The translations under genes were made by a program, and so were the position numbers. From contig JAUNWX010000016.1 in NCBI GenBank assembly GCA_030540075.1, forward strand, positions 1 through 45,200: 45,200 nt of DNA, given 5' to 3'. Of the stretch, positions 25,352 to 33,628 are shown one piece after another (the stretch's first letter is position 1; each line of letters begins with the position of its first letter). The notes under the pieces are model-generated. The model saw nothing but the letters and a program-made list of their open reading frames with translations, was not told the DNA's origin and searched no databases. This DNA is from Lachnospiraceae bacterium. Lineage in GTDB: Bacteria; Bacillota; Clostridia; Lachnospirales; Lachnospiraceae.

Positions 25352-25448
25352 AATCATTTCCTTCTTCTATCTAGATTCTGAGATGGGGGATGGCGTTCCG
25401 GTCGTCTGCATTGGCCTCGGCTTCTGCAGGACGGCGACGCCGCTTCTT

Positions 25449-26243
25449 TTATACCTTCTCGCGGTATTCCTTTTTCCACTTGACCAGCCAGAGCTTCGCT
25501 TCCTTCCGGAATTCGCCGCGGTCCTTCTGGTAGACGTCATCGACCTGACGGACATGCTCGGAATCTTCTGCCTGTGTCAGTACATTATCATACTGAAGCT
25601 CCCAATCTGCAAGCATTTCCGTATCGATATGGTCGATATACTTTTCGATCGTCTTCACCGACGGCTCGAGCTTCGAGATGAAGTAGAGCTTACGAAGCGG
25701 CTCCAGCGTCGCGGTCTCGACGAAGACCTGCTCGAAGATATCCGATGCACGGCGGAACTGCATGACCGTAACACAGGCACTGCCGAGCTTCATCTTGACG
25801 AGCATACTGTCCTGATAGTGCAGCGACTCAGTATAGGCCTCGATCGCCCGGCCATAGCGGCCCATGTGGAAGTAGGCATCGCCGAGCAGATCATAGAACT
25901 GGTCACGATCGATGTGACGAAGACGCCGGTACTCGGTCTCAAAACAGCTGATCTCCTGCTGCGTGTAATAGTTGCTCTCACGCAAAATCATGAGCAGCAG
26001 GCGTTCCTGGAGCTCTCCGCCTTCACCGGAGCCCATGTACTGCTCGAGCTTTGCGGCGAGGATACCCATGTGCAGCTCATCACGGATCCAGCTGCTCAGC
26101 TTCCGGTCCACGAGATCGGTCGGCAGCATGATCGGATAGTGGTAGATCACATAGGAAAGCTCCTGGATCGACCAGAGATTGATATCCAGTTTTTCATAAT
26201 AGAACGGGTGCTGTGCACACCTTGTACATAGTAATAAGCCCAT
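25449..26243 (-). CDS. TPR-like protein of the three-gene chaperone-like operon, function unknown
   Basis: A 264-residue soluble helical protein. It begins with a CTRC motif (C6, C9) followed by WSIQELSYVIYHYPIMLPTDLVD, then helical repeats resembling TPRs, for example DQFYDLLGDAYFHMGRYGRAIEAYTESL at about 114-141 and the RRASDIFEQVF helix. The C-terminus is charged. I recall homologues in Lachnospiraceae beside DUF5716- and DUF5717-type genes but know no function. It starts 14 bp after the HSP70-like gene with a weak site (GGCGGGA), which argues for translational coupling. Third gene of the operon. Confidence 0.8.
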   Translation of the reverse strand: MGLLLCTRCAQHPFYYEKLDINLWSIQELSYVIYHYPIMLPTDLVDRKLSSWIRDELHMGILAAKLEQYMGSGEGGELQERLLLMILRESNYYTQQEISCFETEYRRLRHIDRDQFYDLLGDAYFHMGRYGRAIEAYTESLHYQDSMLVKMKLGSACVTVMQFRRASDIFEQVFVETATLEPLRKLYFISKLEPSVKTIEKYIDHIDTEMLADWELQYDNVLTQAEDSEHVRQVDDVYQKDRGEFRKEAKLWLVKWKKEYREKV

Positions 26244-26257
26244 ATTTCCCGCCTTAT

Positions 26258-27490
26258 TTAAACCTTGTCCGCGAGGTCGATCTCCTCGGTGATTTCCTGT
26301 CCGCTGGACGGGAAGAGATCACCGAAGCCGAGATCCCGTACGGTAACGCGGAGGGTCTCCGCATCCACAAACTCCGTCGACATGCGTATCCTCGTCGTAC
26401 GGTTCTCCCGCTTCGGGAAGCGGTCGAGCATCATGCGAAGACGGATCGGACGACGTGGATGGGCGAGGGAGGTGACCTGAAAATCGATGTAGTCCTGGTC
26501 GTCCTCGATCAGCTCATAGGAGGTTCTCGAGTCCATCCAGTTCGTACCGGCCTTCACGATCGGCAGATTTTCTTCCTTCTCGTTGATCACGACACGTGCA
26601 GAGATATCCGCACTCACGCGTGTATCGCAGAGAATCGTGTACTCCTCGCTCTTTCCCTCATCGATGTTCCGGGCATGAATCTCTGCACCGATGCAGAAGA
26701 GTCCCGGCTCGATCAGTACGCGGCGCCGATTGCAGATGAAATTCATGAAGTTCGTCGCGAAATTCGTATCCCGGAAGCCACGCCCGCAGAGAAATACCGC
26801 AGAGTAGGAGTCCTTCCCCAGTGTCCGCTCCGCGACGGTCGTCAGTATCCGGTCGGCGATCTTCCCGCCGGAGGTCGTCTTCAGGATATCGATATTGAAG
26901 GCCTCAGTCTCCGCCTCGGAGCCGAGCAGCGCGAAGCGCCGGGTTCCGCGGGATACATGCATCTCATAGTAGCAGAGACACTGATTATTTAATTCAAACA
27001 TGCCCACCTTACGATTGTACAGGCTGGAATCCTGGTGCAGCACGAAATGCGCGAAGCTTTCCGTATGGCTGATGATGTGCAGGTTCTCCTCCCGGACACC
27101 GGTGCGGAGGATGGCCTCCTGCAGCTTCTCCACCATGGTGCGGCTTGCCTTCCGGATCGTGACGACGACGATATCCCCGCTTCGATCCTCCTCGCTCGGA
27201 TCCTCCTCTGTCCGGAGGAGCTCCTGGAAGTAATGATAGACGATATCGATCGCCGTATACTTCACACGCGCGATGGTGGCCGTCCCGTTTTTCTCGAGCA
27301 GGCTGACCAGTTTATCGACGATCACACCAGAGCCAGCGAGGGTTTCCTTATAGGCCTCCTCTCCGACCGTCCAGCGATCGTCCTTTTTATGTTTGGCGAT
27401 GACTGTCGGCAGCGGTTTCGTTACCGTCTCATCATTGATACAGACATTTGTATAGTCATCGTCCAGTGAAATTCCTATATATCGACTCAC
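26258..27490 (-). CDS. HSP70/actin-fold ATPase-like protein (DUF5716-like)
   Basis: A 410-residue protein with the start YIGISLDDDYTNVCI (4-18), matching the first phosphate loop of the actin/HSP70 fold, and IISHTESFAHFVLHQ (139-153) in the place of the HSP70 INEPTAA segment. The second phosphate region is degenerate (KVGMFELNNQ, 161-170), and the adenosine loop reads VFLCGRGF (232-239). The last 120 residues look like a beta-rich domain. ATP hydrolysis is uncertain. The start codon is GTG with AAGGAG 9 nt upstream. It sits 13 bp after the large solenoid gene and 14 bp before the TPR-like gene. I tentatively equate it with DUF5716 from memory. Confidence 0.82.
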   Translation of the reverse strand: MSRYIGISLDDDYTNVCINDETVTKPLPTVIAKHKKDDRWTVGEEAYKETLAGSGVIVDKLVSLLEKNGTATIARVKYTAIDIVYHYFQELLRTEEDPSEEDRSGDIVVVTIRKASRTMVEKLQEAILRTGVREENLHIISHTESFAHFVLHQDSSLYNRKVGMFELNNQCLCYYEMHVSRGTRRFALLGSEAETEAFNIDILKTTSGGKIADRILTTVAERTLGKDSYSAVFLCGRGFRDTNFATNFMNFICNRRRVLIEPGLFCIGAEIHARNIDEGKSEEYTILCDTRVSADISARVVINEKEENLPIVKAGTNWMDSRTSYELIEDDQDYIDFQVTSLAHPRRPIRLRMMLDRFPKRENRTTRIRMSTEFVDAETLRVTVRDLGFGDLFPSSGQEITEEIDLADKV

Positions 27491-27503
27491 AGAACTGCTC
27501 TCC

Positions 27504-30173
27504 TTACTCCACGCTCTTCGCTTCCATCATCTCCTTCGTGAAAAGGGCCTCGATGACGGCTTCATTCCGGACATAACGGTGCATGGCCTGGTATAACTCC
27601 TGGTCCTGGTCCTTCCCGATCAGTCCGGACATCTCACTCAGAATATCGTAGGTGTCCCCCTTCAGGCGCACGGTACCGTCCCAGGTGATGCTGCCACTGG
27701 CCGCCGGCGTCTGGTCCTTCACAGATTCATAGATCTGGTACTCTGCACGCTCCCCGGCAAACAGCGTCACCGGACGCACATAGATATTCTGATAGATTCT
27801 CGTAATCTCTTCCTCCTCGAAATCCCCCTGATCCGGAAGGATACGGAGATACAAGGACGGGCGGATATCCTTATGACCATGGTACTCGATATAGTACCGG
27901 TCCATCACGCTGTCCGGAATCCGCACGAAACGGTACAGCGTTCTCGTATATGCAAAAATCAGTTTCTTCCGGATCAGATAGTCCATCGTCTCCTGAAGCA
28001 CGAGCTTTTCTTCTCCGTTCAGATCCTTCTGCCCGGACATGTGCTTCGACATCGCCAGCAGATAGATCACCGGGACACGCTCCTTATAGCGCTCATCCCG
28101 CACGATGCCATAGATATCCGAGAACACCCTGTCCCGGATCACCCGGCCGTCGATGAAATAATCCACCGCGCGCTTCGTGATATAGGCACGCAGCAGCACA
28201 TTCTCCGCATCCGGGAAGCTCCGGTAGAGCTCGAATACATCATCGAGTCCCTGCTCGGTCCGGCTGAACAGCATCTGCGCCAGCAGGCGCTCTGCCATCT
28301 CCCGCTGCCCGTCCACCTTCAGTTTCTGTCCACGCAGCAGAATCGCCAGCATGTCCTGGGACAGGCCGTTGTAGTGTTCCATCAGATACTGCAGGATCGT
28401 CTTATCCTTCGTGCCGAGTGTAAACAGGTAGTAGCCGAGATCCATGAGCTCCGCGGAACGCACATGGCTCTCCGCGAGGATGAGGCTCCGCACCAGCTTC
28501 TCGAGGTACGGACGGTCCAGTCCGCGTTCACCGCTCGACAGCAACAGGCGATACGCCTCCTCGAACATATCGAGCCGGATCAGTGTCCGAAGCAGCATCT
28601 TCTGCTCACCGTGGTCGAGCTCCTGCTGCGGGATCTCCGCGAGAAACTGCTTCTCCTCCTCATCAATCGTCGGATCCGAGTCGCGCAGCTTATCATGATA
28701 GCTCAGAATCACATTCAGAAGATAGGCACGGTATGGCCCGGCGAGTGGCATCTCGCGTATCACCGATTCAAGCAGCTGCAGCTCCTCCGCACTCTGGATA
28801 CCGTTCCGTGCGATGCGCCGTGCCCGGGTAAGCTTCAGCATCGGCTGTTCCGGCACCACCTGGAAGCAGCGCTTCTCGAGCTCCGGCTTCTCCATGATCC
28901 GCGTCTTCTCATACGCGATATCCGTGTAGCGGTCGCCGTACGCATCCTGGAACAGCAGCACACTGTTCTCGAAGAACAGCGGGATATACGCGCTCCCTTC
29001 CTTCAGCGGATAGAGCTCCTCCCGATCCAGCTCCAGGTATCGCACGACGACATAGCGCATGCGCGGGTCACTGGTCGACACACGGTAAGCACGAAGGATC
29101 GCCGGCAGTACCGTACCGATCCGCTCGTCCACCATATCCACGAGGATCATCCGCTCATACAGCACACTCAGACGCTGGTCGAAGGCCGACTTCAGCAGCT
29201 GATCGATCGTGAACTTCTGAATCTTCTTCTCGAAGCGCTGATAGATATCCTCCTCCGCGCCGAAGTTCATCACGACGTTATAGTACAGCGGCAGCTTCAT
29301 GTTCTCCGGGATATCGCACTCATAGGCGAAGTAGAGATAGACCTCGCGCGGCAGACGCCCCTGGTAGCCCTTCGGCATCGCGAACATATAGTACTCGTAC
29401 AGCCGGGTGATCTGGGACTGCATCTCGATCGCCCGCTGGTAGATCCGAAACGCCAGCTCCGTCGTCGCACCGGCACGTATACAGCAGCCGGCCGCCTCCT
29501 CGACGAGCTCCGCGTCCTCCAGCTCTTCCACCGGTACGTCTGCTCTGTTCAATGTCTCCTTCGTGCACCCGCTCTCTACGCGTGAAACCCGGGCCGCCGT
29601 CTCCTGCTCCGGATGCCCGATGGCATACAGGAAGGCCTCGAGTGCATGCACCCTGTCCGGTCCCTTCCGGAGGCCATCATAGAGCGCGCGAAAACGTGCA
29701 TCGTTCATAAACGGTGCACGGACGAAATCATCATATTCAAATACACGGAGAGCCGCGTCCCCGTTTGTCTGGTACAGCTTAAGAAAGTCTTCCGGTGTAC
29801 GTAAGCCCGGAATCACCTCGGCCGAGGCGTAGGAACGAACCTCGAAGGCAAACGGAAGCCGTGTTTCACCACCGTTCGATACGATGCACAGTTCCCCCTC
29901 GATATGGTCGCCATCCTGCAGCGCACGTGCGTCGACGAGCGCACTGATGCGGGTACGCAGTCCGAGAAAGGTATTCTTCTGAATCGTCACATACGGACTG
30001 TCCGAGTAGATCAGGCCCTTCAGAAGGATGCCATTCTCAGATGTCAGGATCAGGTCCAGCTTTAAGGTCTCGCCCGCGCAGATCATGCCGTGGAAGGCCG
30101 TATCGCTGAGGCGAAGCTCCGGGCAGGCCAGGTCGACGATGCCCCTGGCCAGCTTATTTATGCGTTCTTTCAT
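27504..30173 (-). CDS. Large alpha-solenoid protein (DUF5717-like), function unknown
   Basis: An 889-residue cytoplasmic protein without signal peptide or membrane segments. Residues about 25-130 look like a beta-sandwich (GETLKLDLILTSENGILLKGLIYSD and VDARALQDGDHIEGELCIVSN), the middle 600 residues are dense helices consistent with TPR-like repeats, and the C-terminal 130 again turn beta-rich (IYVRPVTLFAGERAEYQIYE). I tentatively recall it as DUF5717. First gene of a three-gene operon with an HSP70-like and a TPR-like protein. The ATG at 30173 is chosen; GTG two codons earlier is the alternative. Confidence 0.82.
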   Translation of the reverse strand: MKERINKLARGIVDLACPELRLSDTAFHGMICAGETLKLDLILTSENGILLKGLIYSDSPYVTIQKNTFLGLRTRISALVDARALQDGDHIEGELCIVSNGGETRLPFAFEVRSYASAEVIPGLRTPEDFLKLYQTNGDAALRVFEYDDFVRAPFMNDARFRALYDGLRKGPDRVHALEAFLYAIGHPEQETAARVSRVESGCTKETLNRADVPVEELEDAELVEEAAGCCIRAGATTELAFRIYQRAIEMQSQITRLYEYYMFAMPKGYQGRLPREVYLYFAYECDIPENMKLPLYYNVVMNFGAEEDIYQRFEKKIQKFTIDQLLKSAFDQRLSVLYERMILVDMVDERIGTVLPAILRAYRVSTSDPRMRYVVVRYLELDREELYPLKEGSAYIPLFFENSVLLFQDAYGDRYTDIAYEKTRIMEKPELEKRCFQVVPEQPMLKLTRARRIARNGIQSAEELQLLESVIREMPLAGPYRAYLLNVILSYHDKLRDSDPTIDEEEKQFLAEIPQQELDHGEQKMLLRTLIRLDMFEEAYRLLLSSGERGLDRPYLEKLVRSLILAESHVRSAELMDLGYYLFTLGTKDKTILQYLMEHYNGLSQDMLAILLRGQKLKVDGQREMAERLLAQMLFSRTEQGLDDVFELYRSFPDAENVLLRAYITKRAVDYFIDGRVIRDRVFSDIYGIVRDERYKERVPVIYLLAMSKHMSGQKDLNGEEKLVLQETMDYLIRKKLIFAYTRTLYRFVRIPDSVMDRYYIEYHGHKDIRPSLYLRILPDQGDFEEEEITRIYQNIYVRPVTLFAGERAEYQIYESVKDQTPAASGSITWDGTVRLKGDTYDILSEMSGLIGKDQDQELYQAMHRYVRNEAVIEALFTKEMMEAKSVE

Positions 30174-30197
30174 AATCACAAATCTCCATGAACGTAT

Positions 30198-30225
30198 ATT
30201 TTAACACAGAAAAGCCATGTGTAAA
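30198..30225 (-). promoter_or_regulatory. Promoter of the three-gene chaperone-like operon
   Basis: On the minus strand TTTACA (30220-30225), 16 bp, TAAAAT (30198-30203), about 25 bp before the first gene. It is back to back with the DUF4364 promoter. Confidence 0.6.
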
Positions 30226-30237
30226 AGGTCCGTCTAA

Positions 30238-30266
30238 TTGAAATACGCCCTCTTTCCTGTTATTAT
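30238..30266 (+). promoter_or_regulatory. Promoter of the DUF4364 gene
   Basis: TTGAAA (30238-30243), 17 bp, TATTAT (30261-30266), 32 bp before the start codon. Confidence 0.6.
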
Positions 30267-30298
30267 AATGAAACATAGAACGATAGAAAGGGCATTTT

Positions 30299-30817
30299 AT
30301 GATTACCGAGCCTTTAACCCTGTATAAGCTGATGATTCTCTATCTGCTGAAATCCATCAACTACCCGCTGACGAACAATCAGCTGAGTGGTTTCTTTCTG
30401 GATTATGAGTACACGACCTACTTCACGCTGCAGCAGGCGATTTCCGCACTGGAGGATGCGCACCTGATCACCGCGCATACCGCGCGAAACGCAACACGCT
30501 ATGAGATCACGCGGGAGGGTTCCGAGACACTGGAGCTCTTCGGCAGCGACATCTCGTCAGGTGCGATCGAGGATATGAACAAGTTCCTGAAGGCAAACAA
30601 GCTGAAGCTCCGCCAGGAATCCTCGAACTATACAGACTATGAGCAGGATGATAACGGAAACTACATCGTCCATATGGAGGTCCGGGAGGAAAGCTCACTC
30701 CTCTACTCTGTCGATATCAATGTTCCGGATCAGGATTCCGCCGAGCGTATGTGTGCAAAGTGGGCCGCCAATAATCAGGAGATCTACGCACATATCATGA
30801 AGCAGCTCCTGAGCTGA
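30299..30817 (+). CDS. DUF4364 family winged-helix-like protein
   Basis: A 172-residue protein. The N-terminal 80 residues read as a winged helix (LYKLMILYLLKSINYPLTNNQL, TLQQAISALEDAHLI, then RYEITREGSETLELF), the remainder is a beta-rich domain with a C-terminal helix. The DUF4364 family is widespread in Clostridia and lacks an assigned target. GAAAGG precedes the ATG. It is divergent from the large solenoid operon and shares a 125-bp promoter region with it, so it is a candidate regulator of that operon (inference). Confidence 0.85.
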   Translation: MITEPLTLYKLMILYLLKSINYPLTNNQLSGFFLDYEYTTYFTLQQAISALEDAHLITAHTARNATRYEITREGSETLELFGSDISSGAIEDMNKFLKANKLKLRQESSNYTDYEQDDNGNYIVHMEVREESSLLYSVDINVPDQDSAERMCAKWAANNQEIYAHIMKQLLS

Positions 30818-30837
30818 CGCGAAGGGCATAATCAAAT

Positions 30838-30893
30838 AATTCCGCCGAGGGCCGTCTCAGAACACCTTTGAGACGGCCCTCGGCGGAATTTTT
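30838..30893. terminator. Strong bidirectional terminator after DUF4364
   Basis: A 22-bp perfect stem (30838-30859 / 30869-30890) with a 9-nt loop, followed by TTTTTATTT on plus. It separates the DUF4364 gene from the convergent aminotransferase gene. Confidence 0.9.
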
Positions 30894-30895
30894 AT

Positions 30896-32239
30896 TTATG
30901 CCTGTACCGGTGCCTCGGACTCCGGTGCGTCCAGAACCTCGACGGCCTGGTGTGTCTTCTCGGAGAGAATCTTCTCCACGGAGCAGAGCTTTACGCAGAG
31001 GCAGAACAGGTTCGCCGCGATCTTCAGGTCATCGACCGGCGGGTAGGTCGGCGCGATACGGATGTTCGTATCCTCCGGATCGTGGTGGTACGGGAAGGTT
31101 GCACCGGCATCGGTCAGCTTGACACCGGCTTTCTTGCAGTGATCTACGACTGCCTTCGCACAGCCCGGCATGGTGTCGAAGCTGATGAAGTAACCACCGT
31201 TCGGCTTCGTCCACTCACCGATGCCTAAGCCGCCGAGCTCCTTCTCAAAGATGCTCTCTACGGTCTCAAACTTCGGACGAATGATGTCGGCATGCTTCCG
31301 CATGTGCTCGATCATGCCATGGATATCCTTGAAGAAACGCACATGACGAAGCTGATTTACCTTATCATAGCCGATGGTCTGGTGCTTCATCTGGTTACGG
31401 ATATCATCGAGGTTGTTTGAGCTCGTCGCGAGTGCTGCGAGGCCGGAACCCGGGAAGGTGATCTTCGAGGTCGAGGCAAACTTATAGACCATATCCGGAT
31501 TACCCGCGCGCTTACACTCGGCGAGGATCTCGATGAGGTAATCCTGGTTCTTATCATAGAGGTGATGCACACCGTAGGCGTTGTCCCAGTAGATACGGAA
31601 GTCACGTGCAGCCGGCTGGAGACGTGCGAAACGACGTACGGTCTCATCGCTGTAGCTGTAGCCCTGCGGGTTACTGTACTTCGGAACACACCAGATGCCC
31701 TTGATGGCGTCGTCTTCCTTCACGAGCTTCTCGACGATGTCCATATCCGGACCGGTCGGTGTCATCGGCACGTTGATCATCTCGATACCGAAATACTCAG
31801 TGATACCGAAGTGACGGTCATAGCCCGGTACCGGACAGAGCCACTTCACCTTATCGAGCTTACACCATGGTGTGGAACCCATGACACCGTGGGTCATCGA
31901 TCTCGAAATGGAATCATACATGACATTCAGTGAAGAGTTACCATAGATGATGATGTTGTTCGGGTTGTTCTCCATCATATCCGAGAGCAGCTCCTTCGCC
32001 TCTTCGATACCGCCGAGTACACCGTAGTTACGGCAGTCGGTACCATCGGCACAGTACATATCACAGCCGCTGGTCAGTGCATCCATCAGGCCCATGCTGA
32101 GATCCAGCTGTTCCTTACATGGTTTACCACGGCTCATATCGAGGCTCATCTCCATCGCCTGATACTTCTCGTACTGCTTCTTCAGCTCGTGAAGCTCCTT
32201 CTCGAGCTCGTCCTTCGTCATCTTCGTGTATGATTTCAT
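30896..32239 (-). CDS. Aspartate aminotransferase, MocR-like/AspT subgroup
   Basis: PLP-dependent fold-type I aminotransferase of 447 residues. It matches the subgroup typified by corynebacterial AspT: DMSRGKPCKEQLDLSMG at 34-50, DCRNYGVLGGIEEAKEL, PKYSNPQG (N190), YWDNAYGVHHL (D219, Y222) and the Schiff-base lysine K259 in ASTSKITFPGSG, with the carboxylate-binding arginine in IRIAPTYPPVDD. It interconverts aspartate/oxaloacetate with glutamate/2-oxoglutarate. AGGAGG lies 8 nt before the ATG. Monocistronic between terminators. Confidence 0.92.
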   Translation of the reverse strand: MKSYTKMTKDELEKELHELKKQYEKYQAMEMSLDMSRGKPCKEQLDLSMGLMDALTSGCDMYCADGTDCRNYGVLGGIEEAKELLSDMMENNPNNIIIYGNSSLNVMYDSISRSMTHGVMGSTPWCKLDKVKWLCPVPGYDRHFGITEYFGIEMINVPMTPTGPDMDIVEKLVKEDDAIKGIWCVPKYSNPQGYSYSDETVRRFARLQPAARDFRIYWDNAYGVHHLYDKNQDYLIEILAECKRAGNPDMVYKFASTSKITFPGSGLAALATSSNNLDDIRNQMKHQTIGYDKVNQLRHVRFFKDIHGMIEHMRKHADIIRPKFETVESIFEKELGGLGIGEWTKPNGGYFISFDTMPGCAKAVVDHCKKAGVKLTDAGATFPYHHDPEDTNIRIAPTYPPVDDLKIAANLFCLCVKLCSVEKILSEKTHQAVEVLDAPESEAPVQA

Positions 32240-32282
32240 AGCGAGATCCTCCTAACGGTGTGAACACAAACGAAACAAAAAA

Positions 32283-32311
32283 AGTATAATCAAAAAGCCT
32301 GATGCATGCAA
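32283..32311 (-). promoter_or_regulatory. Aminotransferase promoter nested in the preceding terminator
   Basis: On the minus strand TTGCAT (32306-32311), 17 bp, TATACT (32283-32288). The -35 box lies in the loop of the terminator of the upstream lipoprotein gene. Confidence 0.55.
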
Positions 32312-32321
32312 GCATCAGGCT
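32292..32321 (-). terminator. Terminator of the dut-lipoprotein unit
   Basis: AGCCTGATGC (32296-32305) / GCATCAGGCT (32312-32321) with a 6-nt loop; TTTTT follows on the minus strand. Confidence 0.85.
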
Positions 32322-32449
32322 GTCAAACATCCATGTAAGTTCTGCGTCCGTATTCGGTAAAATTACAGCAAATCCGTGCGAAAACAGCGAACACCGGCCC
32401 GGAAGCGCCGACCGATGTTCTGTCACTTCCGTATCCGAAGGCAAGCTTC

Positions 32450-33088
32450 TCAGCCGGTCGTCGATGGGACGCCGCCACCACCGGCAGCCGTGTTGGTCGA
32501 GAGTTCATCGATCCGGGTCCGCAGAAACGCAAGCTCGCGGGTCGCATCGACGTCCCCCGGATAGTTGTCGAGGAAGGTCTGCACGGCCTCATAGGCCTCC
32601 TGCCACTGTGCCGTTTTCTCGAGGTACACGAGCTCATCGAACTGGTAGTCCTTATCATTCGTGAGTCCGGCGGCCTTCGCCTGGTCGAGGCTTTCACGGG
32701 CCGCGTCCGTGTCGCCGTCATTCAGCGCCTTCGTCGCGCTTTCGACGTACTGCCGCGCGTCGAGCTGGGTCTGGAACTGGAGATACAGCTCCTGATCTCC
32801 GTTCACCTCACGCAGGGTTTCGATGATTTTCCGGGCTGCATCATAATCACCGAGCATGTACTCGGCTTCCGCCTTATACAGCAGGATGTCATACTGTTCG
32901 GCACCGACCCTGCCCTTGCTCCTCTCCATCGCCTCATCAAGGGTCGTGATGGCCTCTTCATATTTTCCTTTTTCCACGAGATCGATGCCCTGCAGGCGGA
33001 GCTCCTCCACCTTATTCCCGCAGCCGGTCAGCAGCAGGGCCACGCATCCGATCCATGCGGCCGTCTTCATCAGCTTCAGTATATGCAT
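32450..33088 (-). CDS. TPR lipoprotein
   Basis: A 212-residue exported protein. The signal peptide MHILKLMKTAAWIGCVALLLTGCG ends in a lipobox (LTGC) with Cys at residue 23, so it should be lipid-anchored outside the membrane. The rest is helical repeats of TPR type (LVEKGKYEEAITTLDEAME, EAEYMLGDYDAARKIIETL, TAQWQEAYEAVQTFL) and a Gly/Thr-rich tail. The ATG at 33088 is chosen because it sits just before the signal peptide and has GAGGTG upstream. It starts 10 bp after dut. Its partner is unknown. Confidence 0.82.
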   Translation of the reverse strand: MHILKLMKTAAWIGCVALLLTGCGNKVEELRLQGIDLVEKGKYEEAITTLDEAMERSKGRVGAEQYDILLYKAEAEYMLGDYDAARKIIETLREVNGDQELYLQFQTQLDARQYVESATKALNDGDTDAARESLDQAKAAGLTNDKDYQFDELVYLEKTAQWQEAYEAVQTFLDNYPGDVDATRELAFLRTRIDELSTNTAAGGGGVPSTTG

Positions 33089-33098
33089 CTCCGGCACC

Positions 33099-33539
33099 TC
33101 AGTTCTTCCCGGTGGAGCCGAAGCCGCCACGGTCCTGATTCCCGAGAGAGTCCACCTCTTCAAACACGATGTGCGGCTGGTGCTCGAGGATGCGGAACTG
33201 GCAGATCCGGTCGTTCACATGGAGCTCGGTATCGCGGGTCGCATACACCGGCATGCGGATGATGTCGTGATCACCGCAGTAGCTCTCATCGATGATGCCG
33301 AGGGAGTTCGTCTGAATCAGACCGAAGTTCTTAAAGGTCGAGCTGCGCGGTGCGAGCAGCATCTCGTAGCCGTCCGGCACCTGCACGGAGATGCCCATGC
33401 TGATGAGCCGGAACTCGCCCTTCTGCAGGGTGACATTCTCTGCGACACGGAGGTCGATCCAGTCGCTCTTCCCGGCGATGTACTCGAGCTTCTCGATTTC
33501 ATCGGAATGATATTTGATACGCATTGTTTTTTCCATCAT
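33099..33539 (-). CDS. dut: dUTP diphosphatase
   Basis: Trimeric dUTPase fold, hydrolysing dUTP to dUMP to keep uracil out of DNA. All five motifs are visible: WIDLRVAE, APRSSTFKNFGL, NSLGIIDESYCGD, DRICQFRI and the C-terminal P-loop-like RGGFGSTG. 146 residues is the usual length. AAGGA precedes the first of two adjacent ATGs. Followed closely by the TPR lipoprotein gene. Confidence 0.93.
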   Translation of the reverse strand: MMEKTMRIKYHSDEIEKLEYIAGKSDWIDLRVAENVTLQKGEFRLISMGISVQVPDGYEMLLAPRSSTFKNFGLIQTNSLGIIDESYCGDHDIIRMPVYATRDTELHVNDRICQFRILEHQPHIVFEEVDSLGNQDRGGFGSTGKN

Positions 33540-33628
33540 GCTGTCCTTCCTGTTCTGTGAATCCGCCTTTATCTGATCTGAGGCGGAGCTGTACGCTGTG
33601 TAGATGCGTGGGCCGATCGCTGCGATCC

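Noticed and set aside
25352-25448. T-box leader ahead of valS
   Set aside because: Spacer is only 97 bp and lacks the specifier stem and the AGGGTGG-type T-box sequence.
32323-32721. 132-codon minus-strand frame overlapping the TPR lipoprotein end
   Set aside because: Arg/Ser-rich shadow in another frame of the lipoprotein gene, with no start signal.
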